64,000 nt of DNA from Duganella sp. Root336D2 (GTDB lineage: Bacteria > Pseudomonadota > Gammaproteobacteria > Burkholderiales > Burkholderiaceae_D). A program made the position numbers and the translations under genes. The stretch covers positions 374,393 through 438,392 of the forward strand of contig NZ_LMDB01000001.1 of NCBI RefSeq assembly GCF_001425005.1. The letters run 5' to 3'. Under the pieces are notes generated by a model. It did not search any database. It saw only the letters and a program-made list of their open reading frames with translations, and had not been told where the DNA came from. Shown in pieces: positions 57,262 to 64,000 of the stretch. Every line of letters starts with the position of its first letter. The first letter of the stretch is position 1.

Positions 57262-58047
57262 TTAAGTCAGATTTTGCCTTACTTGCTCGAAAAAGCATAC
57301 TGCGGCGCACGCGGCGACGTTCAGCGATTCGACTTGCCCCAGATGCGGCACGATGACGCGGTGGCTGGCGTTGCTTAAAAGTGTGTCGGAAACGCCCTGC
57401 CCTTCATGCCCGAAGATCCAGGCCACCGGCCGTTTCAGGTCGAGCTGGTAGAGCTGCTCGGCTGCGTAGCCGCTGGTGGCCAGGGTGGCAATCCCGGCGC
57501 CCTGCACCAGTTGCGCCAGGTCGACGTTTTCGTAGATGTCCAGCACGAAGTGTGCGCCCATGGCTGCACGCAGCACTTTGGGCGACCAGCAGAAGGCGGT
57601 GCCGGGGGCGCAATAGACTTCCTTCACGCCCGCGGCGGCGGCGCTGCGCAGGATGGAGCCGACGTTGCCGGGATCCTGCACGTTATCCAGCAGGACTGCG
57701 TTGACGCTGAGCGCCTGCGGCAGGTCTTTCTGCGGGGTGCCGATCAGGAACATCAGGCCGACGCCGTGCTCCACCTGGCTGACGGCATGGTAAAGCTGGT
57801 CGGTCAGGCACAGGACGTGGGCGTGTTCCGACTCGAGGCGGGCGATGATGCCGGCCACCTCAGGATTCTGCAGCGCGCCTTCGGCCACGATGGCTTGCTC
57901 GGGATGGCCGCGCAGCTCGAGCCACGTCTCGCACAGGTGCACGCCATCCAGCAGGCTGCGGCCGGCCTTGCGGCGGGCCTGCGAATTGGTGGCCAGCTTG
58001 GCCAGGTCTTTGTATTGCGCGTTGTCGCGCGAGGTGATGTGTTTCAT
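57262..58047 (-). CDS. RNA 2'-O-methyltransferase, TrmH/SpoU family
   Basis: 261 residues. An N-terminal substrate-binding domain ([14 protein letters not shown]) precedes the knotted SPOUT domain with motif 1 [18 protein letters not shown], motif 2 [16 protein letters not shown] and motif 3 [18 protein letters not shown]. It methylates a ribose in rRNA or tRNA using SAM; the target is not certain (23S rRNA likely). The start overlaps the rnhB stop by four bases. Confidence 0.88.
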   Translation of the reverse strand: MKHITSRDNAQYKDLAKLATNSQARRKAGRSLLDGVHLCETWLELRGHPEQAIVAEGALQNPEVAGIIARLESEHAHVLCLTDQLYHAVSQVEHGVGLMFLIGTPQKDLPQALSVNAVLLDNVQDPGNVGSILRSAAAAGVKEVYCAPGTAFCWSPKVLRAAMGAHFVLDIYENVDLAQLVQGAGIATLATSGYAAEQLYQLDLKRPVAWIFGHEGQGVSDTLLSNASHRVIVPHLGQVESLNVAACAAVCFFEQVRQNLT

Positions 58048-58661
58048 AAGTCGCGTTCCAGGACTTCCCGCACCGGCGAGAAGCTGCGGCGATGCACCGG
58101 CGAAGCGCCGTGCTCGCGCAGGCGTTCCAGGTGCAGCGCGGTGCCATAGCCCTTGTGCTGGTCGAAGCCGTACTGCGGGTATTTCTTGTGCAGCTTGACC
58201 AGCGCGGCGTCGCGCGCTGTCTTGGCCAGGATCGAGGCGGCCGAGATGGACTCGATCTTGTCGTCGCCTTCCACAATGGCGATGCTCTGGATTCGCATCA
58301 CCGGGCATTTATTGCCGTCGATGAGGGCCAGCGTCGGCACGGTTTGCAATGCATAGACGGCGCGCTTCATCGCCAGCAGGCTGGCCTGCAGGATGTTCAG
58401 GCGGTCGATTTCTTCTTCCGAGGCCTTGGCCACGGCCCAGGCGATTGCGTGTTCGCGGATCAGCGGCGCCAGTTCGTCGCGGCGCGCTTCGTTGAGCTTC
58501 TTGGAGTCGCGCAGGCCGGCAATCGGGCGGTTGCGGTCCAGGATCACGGCGGCGGCAAACACCGGGCCGGCCAAAGGGCCGCGCCCAGCCTCATCGACGC
58601 CGCAGATGATCTCGTCAAGCGAGTAAGGAAGGTCATCGAAAAGACCGGATTGTTGCACCAT
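58044..58661 (-). CDS. rnhB: Ribonuclease HII
   Basis: 205 residues. Removes ribonucleotides from DNA and the RNA of hybrids. The catalytic acidic residues are visible in [16 protein letters not shown], and in [21 protein letters not shown] is the conserved RNase HII block. It lies after lpxB, separated by a repeat pair, and is coupled to the methyltransferase. Confidence 0.96.
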   Translation of the reverse strand: MVQQSGLFDDLPYSLDEIICGVDEAGRGPLAGPVFAAAVILDRNRPIAGLRDSKKLNEARRDELAPLIREHAIAWAVAKASEEEIDRLNILQASLLAMKRAVYALQTVPTLALIDGNKCPVMRIQSIAIVEGDDKIESISAASILAKTARDAALVKLHKKYPQYGFDQHKGYGTALHLERLREHGASPVHRRSFSPVREVLERDL

Positions 58662-58684
58662 TGCTCAATTCTCTCTACTGCTCA

Positions 58685-58790
58685 GTTCGTGTCACACCAT
58701 GGGGTCACACCCCAGGTGTGACACGGCCACAGCAGTGCCTGCGGACCAGCTCGTGTCACACTTGGGGTGTGACCCCAAGGTGTGACACGG
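58685..58790. repeat. Paired 42-base palindromic repeat, copy 2
   Basis: Units at 58685-58726 and 58749-58790: gttcgtgtcaca..gtgtgacacgg and gctcgtgtcaca..gtgtgacacgg. Again the inner GGGGTCACACCCC of the first is flipped to GGGGTGTGACCCC in the second. Each unit can fold into a long hairpin. Lies between lpxB and rnhB. Confidence 0.78.
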
Positions 58791-58792
58791 GC

Positions 58793-59947
58793 TTATCTGT
58801 TGATCACCTTAAGGACTGCTGCGGCGCCTTCTTCGGCGCTGTTGCGCAGCAGGCTGTAATGCATGTCGGTGAAGCGCTGCACCAGTCGCAGGCGATGCGG
58901 CACGTCACTCAGTTGTTGCCACATGGCGTCGGCCAGCGTCTCGGCAGTGGCTGAGTTCTGCAGCATTTCCGGTACCAGGAATTCGCGCGCCAGGATGTTC
59001 GGCAAGCCGATCCAGGGCTGGTAGCCCATATGCTTCATGATATGCCACGATGCAGCCATCATCTTGTAGGCGATCACCATCGGCTTTTTGTACAGTGCCA
59101 CTTCCAGCGATGCGGTGCCGGAAGCCACCAGCACGGCGTCGGCGGCGCAGATGGCGGTGTGCGACTGGCCATCGAGCAGCATCAGTTCCACGTCCTGCAG
59201 TCCGGCTTCTGCGATCAGCTCGAGGAAGTACTTGCGCTGCTTTTCGCCGGCCGTCGGCACCACGAATTTCAGCGTGTGGTCGCGCTGCAGCAGCAGCTTG
59301 CAGGCGCCGATGAAGGCGGCCGTATTGTATTTCAGTTCCGCCATGCGGCTGCCCGGCATGACGCAGACCACGTTGGCGTCTTCCGCCAGGCCGAGCCGGC
59401 GGCGTGCGGCCGCTTCGTCGGGCTGCAGCGGGATCACCTCGGCCAGCGGGTGGCCGACGTAGGTCACGGGCACGCCGGCTTTCTTGTAGATCTCTTCCTC
59501 GAACGGGAAGATCACCAGCATATGCGAGACCGATTTGACGATTTTCTTGATGCGCCCGCCGCGCCAGGCCCAGATCTGCGGGCCGATGTAATGCACGGTC
59601 GGGATGCCGGCATCGCGCAGCTGCGCTTCCAGCCCCAGGTTGAAGCCCGGGTAGTCGGCGCCGATGAAGCAGGCCGGCCGCTCGGCCAGCAACTGGTCGC
59701 GCAGCGTGTTCTGGATGCCCTTCAGCTCGCGGTAGCGGGGAATGATCTCGAACAGCCCGCGCACGGTCATCTTTTCGATCGGCCATTGCGACGCGAAACC
59801 ATGTTCCATCATGGCCGGGCCGCCAATGCCGTGGAAGCGCGCGTCGGGCAGGTGCGGGCGCAGGCCGCCTAGCAAGCGGCCTGCCAGCAGGTCGCCGGAC
59901 GGTTCACCGGCAACGACTGCGATCGATACGTCAGCGGACGATGCCAC
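58793..59947 (-). CDS. lpxB: Lipid-A-disaccharide synthase
   Basis: 384 residues from a GTG at 59947, overlapping the lpxA end by 17 bases; this gives the family length. It joins UDP-diacylglucosamine and lipid X. The start VSIAVVAGEPSGDLLAGRL, FIGADYPGFNLGLE, and VMPGSRMAELKYN are typical, as is ADAVLVASGTASLEVALYKK. It acts at the inner membrane's cytoplasmic face. Confidence 0.95.
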   Translation of the reverse strand: MASSADVSIAVVAGEPSGDLLAGRLLGGLRPHLPDARFHGIGGPAMMEHGFASQWPIEKMTVRGLFEIIPRYRELKGIQNTLRDQLLAERPACFIGADYPGFNLGLEAQLRDAGIPTVHYIGPQIWAWRGGRIKKIVKSVSHMLVIFPFEEEIYKKAGVPVTYVGHPLAEVIPLQPDEAAARRRLGLAEDANVVCVMPGSRMAELKYNTAAFIGACKLLLQRDHTLKFVVPTAGEKQRKYFLELIAEAGLQDVELMLLDGQSHTAICAADAVLVASGTASLEVALYKKPMVIAYKMMAASWHIMKHMGYQPWIGLPNILAREFLVPEMLQNSATAETLADAMWQQLSDVPHRLRLVQRFTDMHYSLLRNSAEEGAAAVLKVINR

Positions 59948-60722
59948 GGGTGGTCGTATCGAGGAAATCGCGCATCGAGCGCGCGGCGGCTGCACAATCT
60001 TCCGGCAGCTCGGCTTCGGCGGCAAGCATGGCTGCCTTGGCTTCGTCCAGCGTCAGGCCGGAACGGTACAGCAGCTTGTAGGCGTTGCGGATGGCGTTGA
60101 TCTGCTCGCGCGTGAAGCCGCGGCGTTTCAGGCCTTCGATGTTGACGCCGTGGGCTGCTGCCGGATTGCCGTTCAACAGCACGTAAGGCGGCACGTCCTG
60201 GGTCAGGCTGGTGCTCATGCCGACGAAGGCGTGGGCGCCGATCTTGCAGAACTGGTGCACGTTGGCGAAGCCGGACATGATCACCCAGTCGCCGATCTCC
60301 ACGTGGCCCGCCATCTGGGCGTTGTTGGAGAAGATGGTGTTGTTGCCGACCACGCAGTCGTGCGCCAGGTGGACGTAGGCCGAGATCCAGTTGTTGTTGC
60401 CAAGCCTGGTCACGCCCTTGTCCTGCACCGTACCGACGTTGAAGGTGCAGAACTCGCGGATGGTGTTGTCGTCGCCGATTTCCAGGCGGGTCGGTTCGCC
60501 ATTCCATTTCTTGTCCTGCGGCGCGGCGCCGATGGACGAAAACTGGAAGAACTTGTTGTTCCTGCCGATCGTGGTATGGCCCTCGATCACGACGTGCGGG
60601 CCCACCACGGTGTTCTCGCCAATCACCACGTTCGGGCCAATGATCGTGTATGGGCCGATCTCGACGCCGGCAGCCAGTTCGGCTTTCGGGTCGACGATCG
60701 CGCTTGGGTGGATGGTCGCCAT
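59931..60722 (-). CDS. lpxA: UDP-N-acetylglucosamine acyltransferase
   Basis: 263 residues, first step of lipid A synthesis. Left-handed beta-helix hexapeptide repeats run from IHPSAIVDPKAELAAGVEIG to about residue 190; the catalytic His is in AYVHLAHDCVVGNN. The helical C-terminus (AHGVNIEGLKRRGFTREQI) is normal. GGAG lies before the start at 60722. Confidence 0.96.
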   Translation of the reverse strand: MATIHPSAIVDPKAELAAGVEIGPYTIIGPNVVIGENTVVGPHVVIEGHTTIGRNNKFFQFSSIGAAPQDKKWNGEPTRLEIGDDNTIREFCTFNVGTVQDKGVTRLGNNNWISAYVHLAHDCVVGNNTIFSNNAQMAGHVEIGDWVIMSGFANVHQFCKIGAHAFVGMSTSLTQDVPPYVLLNGNPAAAHGVNIEGLKRRGFTREQINAIRNAYKLLYRSGLTLDEAKAAMLAAEAELPEDCAAAARSMRDFLDTTTRGIVR

Positions 60723-60727
60723 GCTCT

Positions 60728-61189
60728 TTACTCCACGGAGCGGATGGTGCACATCAGCTCAGCTTCCAGCGCCACCTGGCCGTCGACCGAGCCGACCGCC
60801 TTGTATTTCCAGATGCCGCGCGCGTTGCGCAGGATTTCCACGTCCATTTTCAGCTGGTCGCCGGGACCTACCGGGCGCTTGAAGCGCGCGTTGTCGATGC
60901 CGACGAAGTACACCACCGAATTCTCGTCCGGCTTGATGCCCATGGACTTGAACGACAGCAGGGCTGCGGTCTGCGCCATCGCTTCGATCATCAGCACGCC
61001 GGGCATGACCGGCTTGTGCGGGAAGTGGCCGTTGAAGAACTCTTCGTTCACGGTCACGTTCTTGATGGCGGTGATGGACTTATTCTCTTCATAAGAGATC
61101 ACGCGGTCAACCAGCAGCAGCGGGTAGCGGTGCGGCAGGTAGGCCTTGATCTCGCAGATGTCCATCGTTTTGTTTTCGGTAGTCGTCAT
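60728..61189 (-). CDS. fabZ: 3-hydroxyacyl-ACP dehydratase FabZ
   Basis: 153 residues with the hot-dog fold. The catalytic His in [20 protein letters not shown] and the Glu in the same helix are intact; [14 protein letters not shown] opens the domain. It dehydrates 3-hydroxyacyl-ACP in fatty acid synthesis and competes with lipid A synthesis for substrate. It overlaps lpxD by four bases and is six bases from lpxA. Confidence 0.97.
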   Translation of the reverse strand: MTTTENKTMDICEIKAYLPHRYPLLLVDRVISYEENKSITAIKNVTVNEEFFNGHFPHKPVMPGVLMIEAMAQTAALLSFKSMGIKPDENSVVYFVGIDNARFKRPVGPGDQLKMDVEILRNARGIWKYKAVGSVDGQVALEAELMCTIRSVE

Positions 61190-62241
61190 GATTCTTCGTC
61201 TTCGGTTTTAGTTTTAATGGTTTTTTCCAGCGCGCGCATTTTATCGCGCATCGTAGGCAGGTTCCGTACGATCGCAGCCGACTTCTCCCAGTCGCTGTTC
61301 TTGGCCAACGGGTAGAAGCCCGTGTACTGGCCCGGTTCGGTGATCGAGCGCGATACCAGGCTGCCCGACGAGATATGGACCTGGTCCGCAATCGTCAAAT
61401 GGCCCAGGATCATCGCTGCCCCGCCGAAGGTGCAGTGCTTGCCGATTTTTGCGCTGCCTGCCACGCCGACGCAGCCGGCCATGGCCGTGTGCGCGCCGAT
61501 ATGGCAGTTGTGGCCGATCTGGATCTGGTTGTCCAGCTTCACGCCGTCTTCAATAATAGTATCCGCCAGCGCACCGCGGTCGATCGTCGTGTTGGCGCCG
61601 ATATCGACATCGTCGCCGATCACCACGCGGCCCACCTGCGGAATGCGTACGTAGACGCCGGCGTCGTTGGCAAAGCCAAAGCCGTCAGTACCGATCACGG
61701 CGCCGGAGTGGATGATGCCGCGCTTGCCGATCACGCACTTCGCGTGGAAGGTGACGTTGGCAAAGAAATGCGTCCCCTCGCCTACCTGGGCGTCGCGCCC
61801 GACGTAGCAGCCGGCATCGAGCACCACGCCGGAGCCGATCGCGGCACCCGCCTCGACCACTACTTTCGGGCCGATATGGGCAGTCGCGTCGACGCTGGCA
61901 GCGGGATCGACATATGCCGTCGGGTGCACGCCGGCCGGGCGCACGTACGCCGTCTGCGCTTCAAACACCTGCGCGGCACGGGCAAAGTACACATAGGGAT
62001 TCTTGACGACGATGCGGGCACCCTTGTAGGTTTCGGCCACGGTGGCATCGTCATTGGCGCTGACAATCAGGGCTGCCGCCTGGCTTTGCCCCGCCTGCGA
62101 GCGGAATTTGCTGTTACTGAGGAAGCTGATATGCGAAGCGCCTGCATCGGTCAACGGCGCGATCCCGGCAACGTAAAGTTCCGGGTCCCCCACCAGTTGG
62201 CCGCCCAGGCGCTCGACCAGTTCTCCTAGTCGAAGGCCCAT
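61186..62241 (-). CDS. lpxD: UDP-3-O-acyl-glucosamine N-acyltransferase
   Basis: 351 residues; the third step of lipid A synthesis. It has a uridine-binding N-terminal domain, hexapeptide repeats ([20 protein letters not shown]), and the catalytic His in [17 protein letters not shown]. It ends with a helical tail, partly charged (KTKTEDEES). Confidence 0.96.
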   Translation of the reverse strand: MGLRLGELVERLGGQLVGDPELYVAGIAPLTDAGASHISFLSNSKFRSQAGQSQAAALIVSANDDATVAETYKGARIVVKNPYVYFARAAQVFEAQTAYVRPAGVHPTAYVDPAASVDATAHIGPKVVVEAGAAIGSGVVLDAGCYVGRDAQVGEGTHFFANVTFHAKCVIGKRGIIHSGAVIGTDGFGFANDAGVYVRIPQVGRVVIGDDVDIGANTTIDRGALADTIIEDGVKLDNQIQIGHNCHIGAHTAMAGCVGVAGSAKIGKHCTFGGAAMILGHLTIADQVHISSGSLVSRSITEPGQYTGFYPLAKNSDWEKSAAIVRNLPTMRDKMRALEKTIKTKTEDEES

Positions 62242-62260
62242 CTGAAATCCAATCTATCGG

Positions 62261-62773
62261 TTATTTATCCAGCGCTTCCAGCACCTTGTTGGTGATGTCG
62301 ATACGCGGACTGGCCCACACTGCGTCCTGCAGGACGATGTCATAGCCTTCGGTGTTTGCAAGCTGCTTGATGATCTTCGTCGCCTTCTCGGCGATCGCAG
62401 CACGCTCCTCGTTGGTGCGCTGGTTCAGGTCTTCGCGGAATTCGCGCTGGCGGCGCTGGAAATTCAGGTCCGCCTCGTACGCCTCGCGCTGCAGCTTGCT
62501 GCGCTCAGGTTCGGGCTTGGCGACACCTTCCTTTTCCCATTTTTCGGCTGCCGCCTTGGAGCGCATGGCCAGTTCCTGCAGCGCTTTTTCGCGGCTGGCG
62601 AATTCATCGCGCAGCTTGCTGTCGGCCAGCTTGGCCAGCTTCGATTCGTTGTAGATGCGCTCGGCGCTCAGCCAGGCAATCCGGGAGGACTGCGCCAGCG
62701 CCGGTGCCGTGGCCATCATGCCCAGCGCCAGTACGGCAGCGATCTTGCCCAGGGTAGCGGTTGCAGTCTTCAA
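62261..62773 (-). CDS. skp: Periplasmic chaperone Skp/OmpH
   Basis: 170 residues from a TTG at 62773 with GGAG seven bases upstream. The signal peptide ends at APALAQS. The mature part is largely two long charged helices (KAAAEKWEKEGVAKPEPERS, NFQRRQREFREDLNQR), the tentacles of Skp. It carries unfolded outer-membrane proteins to BamA, whose gene lies just upstream. Confidence 0.92.
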   Translation of the reverse strand: MKTATATLGKIAAVLALGMMATAPALAQSSRIAWLSAERIYNESKLAKLADSKLRDEFASREKALQELAMRSKAAAEKWEKEGVAKPEPERSKLQREAYEADLNFQRRQREFREDLNQRTNEERAAIAEKATKIIKQLANTEGYDIVLQDAVWASPRIDITNKVLEALDK

Positions 62774-62817
62774 CTCGATTCTCCGTCCAAATAAGTTACT
62801 TTGGTGCATTAAACGCA

Positions 62818-64000
62818 TCAGAAACCAGTACCCATCTGGAACTGGAAGCGTTCCAGGCGGTCACCCAGTTTGTCGTTCAGAGGCAAAGCATAACTCAACT
62901 TCAGCGGGCCTACCGGGGAAATCCAGCTCAAGCCCAGGCCGGCCGAGAAGCGCAGTTCGGACAGGCGCATCTTCTGGTGTTCCTGGTATACCTGGCCGCC
63001 GTCGAGGAAGCCGAACCAGCGCAGCGAGCGGTCCTGGCCCTGGCCCGGGAACGGCATCTGCAGTTCGGCATTGCCGATCAGGCGCGAGGCGCCGCCCAGC
63101 GAGTCGCCGTAGCGTGGGTCGACCGCGCCCAGCGAGGAGCTCTGGTAGCCGCGCACCGAGCCGATGCCGCCGGCGTAGAAGTTCTTGAACACCGGGTAGT
63201 TCTTGCCGCCGAAGCCGCGGCCATAATCAACCTCGCCCTTCAGCGCCAGCGTGATCTTGTTGGTGACCGGTTTGTACCACTGGGTTTCATACACCGCGCG
63301 CCAGTATTTCGACTCGCCGATCGCATCCAGTTCCAGGTTGATGCGCTGCATATAACCCAGGGTCGGGGTCATGGCGGAGTCGCGGCTGTCGCGCGCCCAC
63401 GCCGCGGTCAGCGGCACCGAATAGGCATTGACCGAGCCGACACCGTTGGCCGGGCCGCCCAGGTCGCGCACGTACTGCTTGAAGTAGGTTGGCGAGGAAT
63501 CGTCGGTTTGCACGTTCGATTTTTCTAGGCCGATACCGAAGAAGACAGTGTCCTGCTCGGAGAACGGCACGCCGAAGCTTACCCGGCCGCCGGTCTGCTT
63601 GATGGTGTACAAGCCGGTGTTCACTGCAGGCGGACGGAAGGTACGCAGGTAAAGCTCGTAGCTGCGCGACACGCCGTCGGCGGTGAAGTACGGGTTGGTA
63701 TGCGAGAACGCGATGGTGCGGCTGTACTTCGAGGTATTCAGTTCCAGGCCCACGGTATTGCCGGAGCCGGCGAAGTTGGCCTGCTGGATCGCGGCATTGA
63801 AGGTGAACTTCTCGGCCTGCGAGAATGCGCCGCCGATCTGGAAGTTACCGGTCGGGCGCTCGACCACGGACAGGTTGATGTCCACCTGGTCGGAAGTTCC
63901 CTGCGCTTCCGGCGTATCGACCGTCACGTCCTTGAAGTAGCCGGTACGGTCGACGCGGTCGCGCGATTGCTTGATCTTGGAGGCGTCGTACCAGCTCGAT
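62818..64000 (-). CDS. bamA: Outer-membrane assembly factor BamA (3' part, partial)
   Basis: The gene runs off the right window edge; the 394 codons present cover the end of the last POTRA domain (SKIKQSRDRVDRTGYFKDVT) and the complete 16-strand barrel. VGLELNTSKYSRTI and AGGIGSVRGYQSSSLGAVDP carry the conserved loop 6 motif VRGY. The last residue is Phe (FQMGTGF). BamA is the core of the machine inserting barrel proteins. Signal peptide and earlier POTRA domains are outside the window. Confidence 0.97.
   Translation of the reverse strand, partial: SSWYDASKIKQSRDRVDRTGYFKDVTVDTPEAQGTSDQVDINLSVVERPTGNFQIGGAFSQAEKFTFNAAIQQANFAGSGNTVGLELNTSKYSRTIAFSHTNPYFTADGVSRSYELYLRTFRPPAVNTGLYTIKQTGGRVSFGVPFSEQDTVFFGIGLEKSNVQTDDSSPTYFKQYVRDLGGPANGVGSVNAYSVPLTAAWARDSRDSAMTPTLGYMQRINLELDAIGESKYWRAVYETQWYKPVTNKITLALKGEVDYGRGFGGKNYPVFKNFYAGGIGSVRGYQSSSLGAVDPRYGDSLGGASRLIGNAELQMPFPGQGQDRSLRWFGFLDGGQVYQEHQKMRLSELRFSAGLGLSWISPVGPLKLSYALPLNDKLGDRLERFQFQMGTGF

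Overview
The window reads as chromosome of a GC-rich betaproteobacterium, most likely Oxalobacteraceae (Massilia/Duganella/Janthinobacterium group). This is inferred from the bamA-skp-lpxD-fabZ-lpxA-lpxB-rnhB-trmH block, from guaA-guaB followed by DUF4124, rnfH, ratA and smpB, and from protein style. No rRNA, tRNA or CRISPR array was seen.

Left part (1-5.2 kb): the end of a sensor kinase, a Tat-exported alpha/beta hydrolase, a NarL-type regulator, a secreted cupin, an IS3-family transposase relic, a cold-shock gene with three look-alike hairpins beyond its stop, and an OmpA-like lipoprotein.

Variable part (5.4-38.9 kb): three cargo blocks are bounded by four related short sequences that resemble the 3' end of guaA. 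Block 1 (5.5-16.9 kb) is a potassium module: kup, a TorF-family porin and kdpFABC-kdpDE. Kup and kdp share an exact 19-base T-rich box and the porin has a close match, which suggests common KdpE control. Block 2 (16.9-35.1 kb) holds an S41 protease with a LytTR two-component system, a heavy-metal RND efflux operon, a broken Ca2+/H+ antiporter, and an arabinan group (two-domain GH43, a TonB-like/PA14 protein, GH51). Block 3 (35.2-38.8 kb) holds two short-chain dehydrogenases and a hydrolase, divergent from a TetR regulator. The boundary sequences are mosaics of the same flanks, as expected for tandem integration of elements at the guaA 3' end, although no integrase is left.

Core part (38.9-64 kb): guaA and guaB; gluconokinase with an MFS carrier and a porin behind two matching operators; DUF4124, rnfH, ratA, smpB; a FlgO-like lipoprotein; a sirtuin operon with small unknowns; SPFH/NfeD; ppsA with its regulator ppsR; a metallopeptidase and a REC-EAL protein; then the RNA methyltransferase, rnhB, lipid A/fatty acid and bamA envelope cluster, cut by the window edge. 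Two paired 42-base palindromic repeats lie between genes at 50.3 and 58.7 kb.
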